From Ophioderma brevispina (taxonomy: Eukaryota; Echinodermata; Ophiuroidea; Amphilepidida; Ophiodermatidae), in assembly GCA_023653785.1 (NCBI GenBank), contig JAMKCH010043947.1:1-64000 (forward strand): a DNA stretch of 64,000 bases, written 5' to 3'. Of this stretch, positions 47,948 through 59,762 are shown in pieces. Every line of letters begins with the position of its first letter. Position 1 is the first letter of the stretch. A program made the translations under genes and the position numbers. The notes under the pieces are model-generated. The model was not told the DNA's origin. It saw only the letters and a list, made by a program, of their open reading frames with translations, and did not search any database.

Positions 47948-48790
47948 CATGTCTAACAATCTCATCATGCCATCTTCCACGTGGTCTACATCGCCTCCTC
48001 CAGTGGTTGCCATTCTGTTGTAATCTGGTTCCATCTTTCAGCTGTCATCCTTCCTAAATGTCCCGCCCATCTCCATTTGATTCTTTTTGCCATTGCTATT
48101 GCATTAGTTGTTTTATTTTGTTCCCTTATTCATGTGTTTGTTTTATGGTCTCTTCTTGTGAATCCCATCATCGTCCTTTCCATAATTATTTACGTTGTTT
48201 GGATTCTCATTTCCATTTCCTTGCTCAGACAACAGGTTTCACTTCCATATGTGATGGCTGTCAAAACACATTGATTGAAGACATTTTCTTTTCCATTAGA
48301 ATATCTTTGTATCTGCTAAAATCTACCCACCCTGCTTTTATTTTCCTTTTGATTTCCTGATTTTGGTTTTCATCTGGCCAGATTTTCTGTTGTTTCAGTG
48401 TTTTCCTCACCCTATTAAAATCTACTTTCCACTATCTTCTAATTCCTCCGCAGTCTCAGAGATAATAACGATATCATCAGCAAATCGTAGGTGGTTTCTT
48501 TACATTGATATTAATTTATTTTTCTTCTCAGTTTACTTTCTTAAATATTTCTTCCAGGGCTGCCACAAAGAGATTTGGTGATATTGTATCTCCTTGTCGG
48601 ACACCCCTTCTGATGATATTTGGTTCACTGTCTTCATGGAGTTGTATTGTAGCTTTAGCGTCATTGTATATTCTTTATCAGTCTTGATATAGGTAGTTTC
48701 TATACCTTGTTTTTTTTTCAATGACTGGATGACGGCATTATTTCCACGGAATCAAAGGCTTTCTCGTACTCTCGTAGTATATGTCAGTTA
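47948..48790 (-). pseudogene. RTE-like non-LTR retrotransposon reverse-transcriptase remnant
   Basis: On the minus strand, in order, frames read YEKAFDSVE (48741-48767), GVRQGDTISPNLFVAALEEI (about 48555-48615), the RT active-site motif FADDIVIISE (48455-48487), ITYGSETCCLSKEM (about 48205-48275), KRIKWRWAGHLGRM (about 48045-48090) and RGRWHDEIVRHV (about 47948-47985). This is the order and style of the C-terminal RT half of RTE-type LINE ORF2. Frameshifts and stops break it throughout, and the N-terminal endonuclease and early RT are missing, so it is 5'-truncated and dead. A TA-flanked element splits its 3' end. Confidence 0.85.
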
Positions 48791-49589
48791 GAATCTTGTA
48801 AAACTCAGGTCACGATTTATAAACAGACATATTTTAGCTACCTACATTGTTAGGTTTGCTTAAAAATCCTACAAACCAGCACCTTTTCTTGGCCCATTTT
48901 CCTTTTATCTGTAAATTTGAAAGGCCTTCCATCACAAGGCTTTTTAATTAAACTAGAGGTTGAAATTATTGCTTTTATCAAATACTATTTGTTTCATGTA
49001 TTAAGATGTCGTATTCTTAGCTTATATTAAACACAAGGTCTTTTAATATATCACAATGATTGATAGTTATTTTTAGCAATTGTAATTCTTGTCAATCACA
49101 AATTCAAACTCAAAATACTATATTAATCACTACCATTAATAAATCTCTAGGTAACAGTTCTACAATGGCGTAAGTCCATTTGTGCAATTAACTCTGAAAG
49201 GAAATGTTATAAGAGGGATTATCATAAAAATATTTGCAATATTAAAAATGGTAAGTTTCTTCATTAATTAATACAAGATTAATAACCTATAAATACAACT
49301 TCAAGGACGAATTCTTCTAGATTGTGGAGAATAACGATCAGTGTAAAGCCTACTTAATTTTGTATCTTTAGAGAAAACAGTAACAAGGTGCTACATTTTT
49401 GTCAAATTTCTAATAAAGTAGCCCTTAAAACGGTTTGGACTTAGTGGGCGCTCATTCAGGCCGTGTACCGCCTCTGGTACACATATTTAAGGAGCAAAAT
49501 TTAATAGTACATAAGCAATAACAAGTTAATTAGAATAACCATGTAATGCCAGGACAGATTTGCGATAAGAATTGTTTCTTTCCTTTTTG
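48791..49589. other. No gene recognised
   Basis: AT-rich DNA without identifiable features. Confidence 0.4.
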
Positions 49590-49770
49590 ATACTTGGGAA
49601 ATTTGCCCAATGTTGAGTAAAATTTGCCCAACTGACAATTTTAGTCTGGCTTTTTGCCCAACATTGAGTAACTTACTGCCCAAATTTTGCCCAACGTTAG
49701 GTCAAATTGCCCACTAATTTAGACTACTAATATTAGAAATAACGTTGGGCAAACATGACCAACAAAATTT
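49590..49770. repeat. Cluster of TTGCCCAAC motifs
   Basis: TTGCCCAAC/TTGCCCAAT-type motifs occur about six times in 170 bases, mostly in direct orientation, with one inverted GTTGGGCAAA at 49744. A palindromic or tandem repeat element is likely. Confidence 0.5.
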
Positions 49771-50653
49771 GCAGTGCATTGTGGGCTTGCATGACACACC
49801 GGTCTGCGAAAGCAGATTGAGGAAGCTATGGTGAACTTGTGCGTAACTCTCAGAATTATTTCTCTTATAAACTTACGCTGCAAACTGCGGTCGAGCCAAG
49901 CTATAAATGCAGTAAACATGTATGCTTCCCGGATCTGATATTCTACATCACACCTGTGATGATGAAAACAACATATGCAAGCTCGCTAGAAGTTTATTAA
50001 ATATAAACGAGCAACTAACTGTTGTTCGTTCAATTCCATTGAACGCAAAGGGTAAAGCGTAACCGAGGAGGTCAGTCCAGAGGGGGGCAAAAATGACAAG
50101 TTCGTCCCGCCAGATGGAAAAAAATTCGTAAGTCGTCTAAGTGATTTAGTCTGATCTTGTCGAAATGTGCGCGTAGCGCGCCAATATTGACGAATTTACT
50201 TGAATTTTCCCCAAAGAAGAGGGATGAAAAATGCATAACACGAGTTTATAAAATGCAGGACACGATTTTCAACAAATTTGTTTTACATTATACTTGTTTT
50301 TTGCTTCGACTCCTTCAAAGCATCACACGAATGCGCTCTGCTTAAAACTTATTTTCATGTTTTATTACAGCATTTGTATTTTTGTTCCAGCTCCAAAACT
50401 CCGGTTACTAGCCGCTTCCATCCGGTTCTTTCCGCTTGGAACCGGCTTATATTGTTTTAAACAATGAAACATGGTTAACAGGCGGTTAAGCCACTCCTAA
50501 TGGCCCCTGCAACTTCGTTGTGCTAGAGATATATAGAAAAATATTATAGCGCCCTCTATCGCGTAATCTCAAAAGCAATCTGCATAAAAATATACTTTAA
50601 AGAAAGTTAAGTTGTCCGGCAATGAAATTTCCGGTGTCAAAATTCTGTCTCCA
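49771..50653. other. No gene recognised
   Basis: Open frames at 50157 and 50278 have no known domain. Nothing else seen. Confidence 0.4.
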
Positions 50654-50801
50654 CCATCCATCTATCCATCCATCCATCCATCCATCCATCCATCCATCCA
50701 TCCATCCATCCATCCATCCATCCATCCATCCATCCATCCATCCATCCATCCATCCATCCATCCATCCATCCATCCATCCATCCATCCATCCATCCATCCA
50801 T
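50654..50801. repeat. (ATCC)n microsatellite, about 36 units
   Basis: Nearly perfect ATCC tetranucleotide repeat of ~148 bp. Open frames over it read as repeated PSIH or DGWM and are not genes. Confidence 0.98.
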
Positions 50802-51179
50802 CAACGGTGAACAACGATTTGCACATCTCTGGATTTCGCAAAAAAATTCCCTAATATACCCAATATACCATTTTCAGCACAGGACCACGCTTGCAAAAAA
50901 TCAATCATTTCTTAAAGTATTAAAACGCGAAGAGAACTTGTTATCATTACTTCGTCTCCGGTTATATAGGATGATTTATGACTGAAAATCAGCTAGATTT
51001 TCGAAGGACTTTGACATTTAATGGCTCGTCGCGAATTCGGAACGTGTCACAGTCAAATGCTGACTAGCTTGTCGTACTGGCTTCTCTGATTAATCCAATA
51101 AGAATAAGAACCAGGCAGACATATGAAATGTGGTCCTACCAATTTTATCAAGTGCATAAATCATATTTTCTGAAACCCT

Positions 51180-51570
51180 TCGGACCTGTCCCTAGGAACA
51201 TAGCCCTAACAGATATGAGGAGAGTGCTCCTCCGGACTATGAATCCTCGGTACAGAGGTCCACTGCACAACTGCACCTAGGAATGGTAGCCTACTGCAGC
51301 ATGAATTTTTAGCCATTTGTATGTGAACGGGACTATATCCCCCACGGACTATAGTGCCGTTACAGCAGTAAAAGAATCAGTGTCCGCGTACTATAGTCTA
51401 TCTGTTACGCTATTCTAATCACGAATGCAGCTATAAAAGGGGAGGAAAAATCGAAGTAAAACGAGCGTTGTTTCAACCCCTTCCGTGTGTAACGGCAGGT
51501 CTAGGACTGTCCCAGTCTAATGAACTTTGTTCGAATCCATGAACCAGGTTCGAATCCTTCTGATGGGGAT
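51180..51570 (+). repeat. GGACTATAG motif cluster next to a B-box-like sequence
   Basis: Motifs such as CCGGACTATGA (51232), GGGACTATATCC (51329), CGGACTATAGTG (51344) and GTACTATAGTC (51388) recur every ~15-100 bases. A B-box-like GGTTCGAATCC follows at 51548. Similar clusters occur at 29443-29485 and 54600-54790. Probably one SINE-associated repeat family. Confidence 0.4.
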
Positions 51571-51739
51571 TGTTAGTATATTTTTCTCTGCTATTTTTTA
51601 TTGCGTAATTGTTATTTGACACAGATGAAATGGCTTGGTATAAATACGAACGTTATTAATTGTTAAACGTGCAAAGATGGAAGAAACTGAAGCTTATATC
51701 ACAATATAACGGCCTATAAACTCAAGGAAGCATTGTCCA

Positions 51740-52300
51740 TGGATTACAACTCCTAGTGTAGTGGCCACAGGACAATAATATCCGTTACCACGTCTCTAGG
51801 GGACCATGGTATCAGATGTTAGTTGTACAACTGGACATAATACCGATACCATTGGTCCAGGAGACCATGATACCCAGTGTTACTTGTGCAATGGACATTA
51901 AATCAGATTGCCATGTCCAAGGGACCATGATACACAGAGTGTTAGTGTCCACTGGCATAATATCCATTATCATGGTCAAAGGGACAATGATACCCAGTGT
52001 CAGTAATGTTGTCCACTGGACATTAAGACCTAGATACCCAGGTCAGGGTACCATGATACCCAGTGTAGTTGTCCATTGGACATTAATATCAGATACCATG
52101 GTCCAGGGTTACCAGGCTACCCAGGTTAGTTGTCACGGAATTAATATTGTCAGATACAATGGTCCAAGGGACCATGATACCAAGTTTTAGTTGTCCATGT
52201 CCTTTTGACATTAATATCCATTACCAGGGGACCATGATACACAGTTTTGAAAGTCACTGGACATTATGTCAAGGAAATATTATTCCCTGTGTGATAAATA
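51740..52300. repeat. Minisatellite, ~60-bp unit, at least 8 units
   Basis: GGGACCATGATACCCAGTGT or close variants start near 51801, 51861, 51921, 51981, 52046, 52106, 52168 and 52228, a 60-65-base period. Each unit continues with TAGTTGTCCA, CTGGACATTAAT and CAGATACCATGGTCC. Two open frames (51816-52190 and 52147-52386) are by-products of the repeat. Confidence 0.9.
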
Positions 52301-52996
52301 TTGTAGTACGGGTAAATTGGGGACCAAGGAATATAAAAACCGTTATTATTTTATATAAAACTTCCACGGTATACAAAAGGGAATGAAGGCCCATGACAAG
52401 GATTGTTCTGGGGAGGGATGGGACAATTTGTGTTCAAAATTGGATTTTCTCCAAAATTCGGCGTCCTACCCAAAAAAAAAGAGGGGGGATTAGGATTTGG
52501 CAAAAGTGGACCTTTTACCAAATGTTAACCTTTTTTCGAAAACAAGCATAAAAAACAGTAATTTTGGCTCGATCCGCTCGCAAAGCTATTTTGATGGCCA
52601 GTTTTAGCCTTTAGCTTTATTTTTGGGGCTTTTTTGGAATGGTGGGGGGGGTCGCCTACTTCGCAAACGCCCCCACTGCTTACGGGCCTGGGATAGGTGA
52701 TCGCTAGAACCCCTCCTGATTTTTCCTTGCTTAATAAAATAAAGGCTTTTATGACAGTTGTGATATAATATGTATTACTACGTTTGTGAGTTACGCGTGT
52801 GCTGACTTACAGAAAATTGTATGGAAATTAGAATATTTGTATTGAAATTATGGATGAAAGGTAAATTCCAATGTCCATAAAGATCAGAATGTTATTACCA
52901 ATTATGTTTCTAGTTAGAGCTTCCACTTCATCCTGATACAATGTCTTGTCAATTCACAATTCTCAAATGATCTCCATAATAATATAGCCGAAACTA
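52301..52996. other. No gene; element remnants possible
   Basis: G-tract plus TTTTGG text, then CCCCCACTGCTTACGGGCCT at 52671, resembles the inside and right end of another CAGTGGCG-type MITE, but no left end or duplication was found. Confidence 0.3.
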
Positions 52997-53770
52997 AACC
53001 CTCGTCTTACGAAGGGGGGGGTGGGTTAACCCCTTCAGTTTTTCCCGGCTGCTAAAAACCCCCCTTTGGTGCCAATTTAATGTATTGGCAATTGACAGGG
53101 TCCGCTCCTTTTCATCCAAAAACAAACATCCCCCGGGGTGTGGGTAAGATACAGGGTGATCCCAAAGTGATAGATAGGGGGGTGGAACCACCCTTCTCGG
53201 TAGAGAAGTCCAACAGGCCTATGTCACAACACAGAAACGTCACTTGATTTTGGTTACCAAAAGATAGCGATGGTTTCCTCCTCTTTCCATTGATACCAAA
53301 ATGAGTACCAAACATTCCTAGCATTACGTCTCAATGATGTAAGAAAGTTCGCAGTTAGCAAATATTGTCAATTCCATAGACACACATAGGGGAAAATCAA
53401 TTTTTCGCCAAAACTGTTAGGAATATCAGATTTCATGCAGTTTGTGGCGTACTTGATGGAAATGGACGAGTTGTATATAATGGAGCATTTTTAGTGCTCT
53501 AATAATGTTTTTAGTCGCTAAAATTACGAAAATGACTCAGTCAACCTCATTCAGTATTTTGTTACTTTCCTCAAAAAACATATGACGTCATAGTGAGTCA
53601 TAATGGGGATGTTGGTACTCATTTGATCCCAGATGGAAGAAGAAAGAAACTCTAAGCTACCCTGTGGCACCAAATTTACAGGAATCGGATGTTTTCAGTA
53701 ACGAAAATCACAGGGAGTGGTAAACCCTGGGAGTTTTGTTTAAAAAAAATTGCTCAGGTAGACGAGGGTT
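52997..53770. mobile_element. TIR element AACCCTCGTCT
   Basis: AACCCTCGTCTTAC at the left is matched by GTAGACGAGGGTT at the right. Both ends lie next to TAAA/TTAA-like text. The interior has G and C tracts and open frames on the minus strand with no known domain. The match is short, so the extent is tentative. Confidence 0.45.
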
Positions 53771-54005
53771 AAATTTAACTCTAGCGTTACAAGAGCATTG
53801 TATGTATAAGGTTTTGTGATAATGGATTGCAAACCATGCAACTTTCAATTTTTGAACAATGTAGTGAATGATCGAAACACTAAAAACCTTATGCGTTTTT
53901 GCACTGATTATGGTATTGAAACACTGAACATTACGAATTGAATTCAGCGAGTCAAATGTTGAACAGAATACGGAAACCAAGATTGTGTCCGAACCCGTCA
54001 AAAAT

Positions 54006-54315
54006 AAAAGAGACATTCCAGAGAGAAGCGCCCTCAATTTTTTTCGATCCCAGGTTTTTTTGTGCATATTTTGAATGCTTACCAATGTAATTAGATCAAA
54101 CCTGAAGTGAATAAGTCGAATACGCCGTATTTCTGAATAAGATAACGCGATTTAGTAAGTTCTGTCGTAGCATGTTTTAACTAAAGGGAAATTAGGATAG
54201 CAGACACGTTCAAAAACAGGGTTTGCGGTTTCTTTCGTGCTGTTTGTCAATAAACCTTCGAAATTTCTCGGAAGGTGGTCTAAAACCGATACAGTGAAAT
54301 TAGAGAGAAATTGGA
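54006..54315. mobile_element. Relative of the TTAA MITE at 27695, truncated and interrupted
   Basis: Shares AGAGACATTCCAGAGAGAAG, AATGCTTACCAATGTA, CTGAAGTGAATAAG and AATAAACCTTCGAAA with 27695-27950. Compared with that copy it carries an extra ~65 bp (about 54140-54207) and lacks the right terminus. The TTAA at the left has decayed. Confidence 0.65.
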
Positions 54316-54589
54316 GGTGAAGAACGGAAGATTTTACGTAGGTAATGTAGAGCGTTCCGACAGTTTGATAATACATAACAACGGACGGCATGAGCATATG
54401 GTGTTGTGTGTGTGGGGGGGGGGGTTCAAGAGTCGGTAGAAAGACCAAAATAGTCATGAACATACCTAAAATTTCGATTTTAATGCCAAAAAAATGTTCA
54501 AATTGCCTAATTGAAAATATGGGGGGGGGGGGGGAGCAAATCCTCCTTCCTTTCAGTGGCGCCGCCATGCTATAAAGAATGATAGTCCA

Positions 54590-54800
54590 TCTAGAAAAGC
54601 ACGCCAATCTCTATTAGGACTGATAGTCCGTCTCATATTGGACACTAATTCCTAGGATGATAGTCCACCCCGGTCTTGCATCTCCACGTGCCGAACTTTC
54701 AACCTGGTTACTATAGTCCGACGGACTGTAGTTTCTATATTTGTTCATCCCCAGGACTATAAAACCTAGGACATAGAATCTCCGGACTATGAGTCAGGAG
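54590..54800. repeat. GGACTATAG motif cluster
   Basis: GATAGTCC, GGACTGATAGTCC, ACTATAGTCCGACGGACTGT, CAGGACTATAAA and CCGGACTATGAG are packed into ~200 bases in both orientations. The motif is itself a near-palindrome (GGACTATAGTCC). Confidence 0.45.
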
Positions 54801-54919
54801 GGAAATAAAAACTTCTACACCGGTTATATATTATTAAGGGAAGCAAGGGATGGCGACAACCATACGTTGCACGAAGATAAACATCAGCAGAAAAGACGTT
54901 ACATAATCATGTGCAGAAT

Positions 54920-55650
54920 AATTACAACCATTCCAAGTGTTCCGAGATCCTTCGCCTCGCTCCTAGCAAATTGAGTCGATCCTCTTACTCCAGGCATTCC
55001 AACCTGTCTAAGTGCTCCGAGCTTCTCTGCTCTCTCTCCTAACTGCGGGTGGCTTTCCCCCTACTCTAGACTTCACACGGTGTTCAAACCCTGTCCAAGT
55101 GCTGAGCTCCTTCTTTGCTTCCTACTACTCCAAGTGGCGCGCTCGGATTTCAGACTAAACACCAGAATCAAACATGTCAAGTGCTCAATCTCTTCGTATC
55201 ATCCTACCTGGCTCCTGCCAAACTAAGGCTCGGAGTCCTTCGCGTCGCTTCTAAAACTCTGATTGGTACTCCTCCTGCTCCATATTCACACCGGACACAC
55301 AACCCGGCCCATTGAGCAAGAGAGCTCCTCTACGTAGGTTCTACTACCATCTCCAAAGTGGCGCGCCTCCTTTTCCAGACTCGTACCAGAACTCCACCCT
55401 GTCCAAAGGCTCCAAGTATCCTCCGTATCAATCTACCGATTTGAATGGCACGCTCCTGCACGGAGCTTTGCACCAGGCTCCTGCCTAGCCTATACACCCG
55501 GAGTTCGTCGCATTGATCCTGCCAAGTTCGAGTCGCGCTCCTCCGCTCAGATTCAACCGGAACTCCAACCCATCCCAAGTGCTTGGCTCCACCTGCCGGC
55601 CTACCCTGGTCGAATGAGAACCAATCACTCAGCACCTGCGAGCCTCAGCA
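54920..55650. repeat. Degenerate C/T-rich minisatellite, ~80-90-bp unit
   Basis: Blocks like CCTGTCCAAGTGCTCCGAGC recur near 54932, 55006, 55093, 55175, 55390 and 55570, linked by CTCCTACC, GTGGCGCGCTC and CACACCGGA text. Intervals of about 75-90 bases, or multiples, support a tandem origin. An open frame on the minus strand (55330-55635) follows the repeat. Confidence 0.55.
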
Positions 55651-55869
55651 GCACATACCCCTATATCCATTACTAGGAGCACTCCACCCCGAATAATAGC
55701 CTGCCGCGGCTGACCGTACACATACCAGACACGACCCGCCGCCGCATACAATGCATGCATGCTTGCTACAACTAGTTGTTGTAATTAGGCACCAGCATTT
55801 TAAAGTGACAATGTAACTAAGGAAAAGAATGAGACCAGGATTAGAGTACTGTAGGATTCACATCATGGT

Positions 55870-56850
55870 GGCTATTTCGGATTGGCCATGGTACAATCAC
55901 TCAATTACGTTAACTTATTTTAATGAATGACTTGACCCCACAAGTATATGACTGGATGCCATAAAAATAAATAAAAACTAAGTTAAATATGAAGAACCTA
56001 TATCTCAAAACATGATTAGGTGGACATATTGGTGGCCTTATTGGCAACAATCTTGGATTGACCATGATGTACACTGTTAAAAATTTCCGTAAATTAAGAA
56101 AACAGATTTTCCGTAAATTTACGGAAAAATCTGTTTTAGAAAACAATAAAAATAAAAAACAAAAAACATAAAAAATAGCTAAAAATGTTAATTTACGGAA
56201 ATATTTCAAAAATTTCTGGCAGCAATATTTCCGGACTTTTCTGTTAAAATACACATTTTTTCCATAATATGAGACAAATTTCTGTAAAATTACTGTCAAA
56301 GTTCCGTTAATTGACAGAAATTTCTGTAAATTTACCCTAAAAATGACTGGAAATACTGCTGCCAGAAATTTCCGTGATTAATTTTAATGGATCCCTTGAC
56401 CACCTTTAAATGGTTGACTACACTGTAATTATTAAGTACCCTATTGCTCCAAACATGATTTGGCGGCCATATTGGCGACCTTCTTGGCAGCCATCTTGGA
56501 TTGACTATTATGTAAGCCCTCAATGGTTATGTAATTGGTTTTACTGGATTCATTGACCTCAAAAACGGTTGACTATACCCCAGACAACGTATTAAGTACC
56601 CTATTGCTCCAAACTTGATTTGGCGGCAAAATTTGAGACCTTCCTGGCAGCCATCTTAGATTGACCATGATGTAAGCCGTCATTGGACATGTGATTGGTC
56701 TTAATGGATTCCTTGACCTAAAAAACATATGGACAACATTCCAAAATCATCCTCCTAGTTCAAATATGAACAAATCATAGCTGAAAATGGGTATTTATGT
56801 GGCGGCCATCTTGGACCCATCTGTGTATTTCTCAAAACGCTCAGGGTGCA
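55870..56850. repeat. Array of ~160-bp repeats with GGCAGCCATCTTGG motifs
   Basis: CCCTATTGCTCCAAAC recurs at 56440 and 56600, followed each time by TGATTTGGCGGC and GGCAGCCATCTTGGATTGAC or close forms. An earlier unit at about 55990-56065 and a final one to 56825 are more diverged. The linker GGATTCCTTGACCT matches the linker of the 7.3-8.3-kb array. Its second unit is split by the element at 56072-56372. Confidence 0.65.
56072..56372. mobile_element. Palindrome-rich MITE inside a repeat unit
   Basis: Full of AATTTCCGTAAATT and AATTTCTG/CAGAAATT motifs. TTCTGGCAGCAATATTTCC (56214) is inverted at about 56345-56366. Repeat-array sequence (GATTGACCATGATGTA before, TTTTAATGGATCCCTTGACC after) resumes on either side, so it is an insertion. 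Confidence 0.55.
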
Positions 56851-58842
56851 CCTGGTGCACCCGGCAGATTCTGAAAGAACACTTTTCCCCAAGCTACACA
56901 ATCAATCATAAACAACTATAACAAAATTTCTAGGTTCATCTGACAATCCAGTTCCGCTGCCGCTGAGTGGTCTATTCTATTGAAATTACTATTATGACAC
57001 ACTATTTGGTGCCTCAAATCTCTCTCGTTGTATCTTTAAGGCCCGTACAGAATTGGCTAATAGACTAGATAAGGCGCTTACCTGTCTGCTGCATAACCTT
57101 CTTATGTAAAGAAAAGATTACTTTCCTTTCAAATGGCCTTTCAAAACTCAAGGTGCAATACCACGTCCATACCACGCCCAAAACTCGACTTCAGTTCCAA
57201 TGCAAGTCTTGCTTATTTGACATTATATCAGAAACAACTTCCATGATGCTTTGAAACAATGATAGTCCAGTAATTAATTTAAATGACACTTATCATCAGT
57301 TGTTTCAAACAAAGGTTTGTTCTGGTTTGTCTTCAAATGTTAATGGGTTCGGGTATCATCTGGATGAATATGAGCAAACAAAGACGAGTTTATTCAGGCT
57401 GTTCGCAACCTAAATGATAATATACTGAATAGACTATGTATATTTCTTAGCAGAAAATGATAGGGATGTCAAAATTGTGAGCCCGATCATATGAACAGTT
57501 CCATTGGAGCTTTCACTTATTTTAAGCCAAAGTGATAACGCCTCTCAGCTTTAAAACGTTCTATTATTCCGACAGTCTATATAATTTTTTTTTCTATCTT
57601 CAAAACATTTCATTGTATTACGGACAGTATAAATACTATTTCTATACTGATAATAATCCATAACATTGTATTGTTCAAAGTCGTTGGTAAAATAACACAG
57701 CCTCTCGGAATGAAATACTGTTTATGTTTGCCGTTTTCCTATATTTTTGACCGTCTTTATCAAAGGCGTTACCATTCCCGTGAGTCGGTCAAGTAGATAT
57801 CAATCAGGCAAATTGAAAGCCTTCTTCCAAAGGCCTTTATTTGATTTTGCATGATAAGGCATCTATATATTATACCTTTCATAATTAAGTTATCAAGATG
57901 CCAACGAGACTTTCATTAAATTATCAATTGAAGAGATGGCTGGATAACAATTGGGCCACGCAGGAATAAAAGCACTATCCGCGCGAACTATTTTTGTCGC
58001 AGTTCTTCCTTTCAAACAGCAGTCTTTATAATTGTAGTACTATGAAGTTTATCTCCGTTTTATATAGAAATAATGATAGAATCTATATAGGTCATACCAT
58101 TTATTTTCTATACATGACAGAATAGAAAGGTCAATATAATTTATATTTTTTTCAGCGTAAACATCAAATTGTAAGGTACATTTGACAATTTCCTATGTCA
58201 AAGTATAAACCAGTGATTATTGTTAATACTATTAATATCGTTACTTCTGCACTAACTACGACATATGGGCGAAATTTCATTTCCCCCTCTAAAGTTCATC
58301 CCTTGTTTTGTGGAAAGGAAAATCCCCCTAACGTAGGGAATATGAAAGTAATGATAATAATAATAATAATTAATATTGATATTTTTTATTTTTAACTTTA
58401 CATGAACGTGCATTAGAGCTACACTTAAAATGAGAGTGCTGTATTGTACACAAATCTCTAACAATGTTTGAACGCATGGATTCCTCTTGATTACACACTG
58501 ATCATTTTAAAACCCATATTGTTCAAATAATGATATTTTATTTGGTTACCTTTTTAACATTTCATTTGAGTTTGACGACTAATGGTCAAGAAAAGGGTGG
58601 ACACCGAGTGTTTAGACAACACCTGCTGTTAAAATGTTACAACTTGGTCTTACATCACGGGTTCGTCGTCCGATTTTTCAACAATGTACTTGTCATAATC
58701 TTGACCTTTTGTGCAAAGTACGAAGTACAAACCCAAGACGTTTATCAAGAAGGGTTAAGTGCTTTGCCACTAAACCACATAGATACCCTCACAGAAGGAG
58801 TGTATTGAATCATCAATTCAATTAATCGTTCGGTTACCGTAG
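56851..58842. other. No gene recognised; possible tRNA-like fragment
   Basis: Non-coding DNA. On the minus strand at about 58755-58790 the text GTGGTTTAGTGGCAAAGC is A-box-like, but no proper B box follows. Confidence 0.35.
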
Positions 58843-58982
58843 CAACTGCTGAATTGATAGAACGTACAATTCGGAAGCTATTTACAAATTCTGGTAATCA
58901 TATGACAGGTGTGTACCTAACAGATTACTACATAGATCGCCATCCGGCCTATGATTACCATTTCCGTATATGGGAACCTGAG
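58843..58982 (+). CDS. Candidate exon of an ANF-receptor/receptor guanylate cyclase-like ectodomain
   Basis: After ACCGTAG the frame reads TAELIERTIRKLF, then NSGNHMTGVYLTDYYIDRH, then PAYDYHFRIWEPE, and meets GAG|GTAGGT, a good donor. The pattern of a TG pair, a D-R pair about ten residues later, a P-x-Y-x-Y block and an acidic turn recalls the 'TG.v.iD.nGDR..dY' segment of the ligand-binding fold of natriuretic-peptide and speract/resact-type guanylate cyclase receptors. The acceptor's pyrimidine tract is weak. No other exon of such a gene was identified, so it could be an isolated exon of a long gene, a pseudogene fragment or chance. Confidence 0.3.
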
Positions 58983-59762
58983 GTAGGTGCGTTCTTGTGT
59001 GGCAAAGCTCTTCAGCAGTTACAATTGAGTAAGAGAGCCATTAAGCCGTTAAGATTAATTCATCGCTTTGATTTGACTAGATTAAGCCTTCTGCTCTTTA
59101 AAAGCAAGTAACTTAAATAACTTTTGAAATATATATTGAGTTTATAAGATATCAGAAACCAATTACCTAACGTTAAGCGATCAGTCCATCGGTAATTACT
59201 TAAAAATTCCCAAATGATATGACAATTCGGATAAAAATCAGTAGACAAATACCAAACGAATATTTCATTGAAATATCAATTGAACCCGGAATTTGAATGT
59301 TTTCTAAAGACATGTTATAAACTTTAAAGTCACAAATATCATCTCGTGACGAAGAAGAGATTCCTTTAACTCAATACGATTCATGGGCATAGCTGTGAGG
59401 GGACAGGTGTCAGCGGTTTTATCCGTAAATCCTCCTCAGTAGCAAAGGTCACTGGATAAGTGAAAATTAAAATGCATTAGTCTTGATGATAGAATTTCCA
59501 TCTATCAATAAGAAAGCTAATATCCGTTTCTTAATTTCGCGCAAAGCTTGATGGTCGTATAACAAACTCATAGACTACCTTAACAACGCTATTTACCAGA
59601 TTGTTCAATATTGATTGTCATTCCCTAACTCAGAATAATATAATATTAAATTACAAAGAGAAAGTGAAGTGGATCGTGATTATTTAATTTCATAGCTACT
59701 TTTCACATCTGAGCAGACTGAAATGAATGCTAACTTTGGATCATCATCATTCCAATTCAACT
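58983..59762. other. No gene recognised
   Basis: AT-rich DNA; would be intronic if the preceding exon is real. Confidence 0.35.

Noticed and set aside
50597..50854. Long open frames reading repeated PSIH (+) and DGWM (-)
   Set aside because: Pure by-product of the (ATCC)n microsatellite.
51740..52300. CRISPR-like array
   Set aside because: Units are diverged throughout with no constant repeat and unique spacer alternation; genome is eukaryotic.
51816..52386. Two overlapping open frames of 124 and 79 codons
   Set aside because: They follow the 60-bp minisatellite; no domain, start or splice context.
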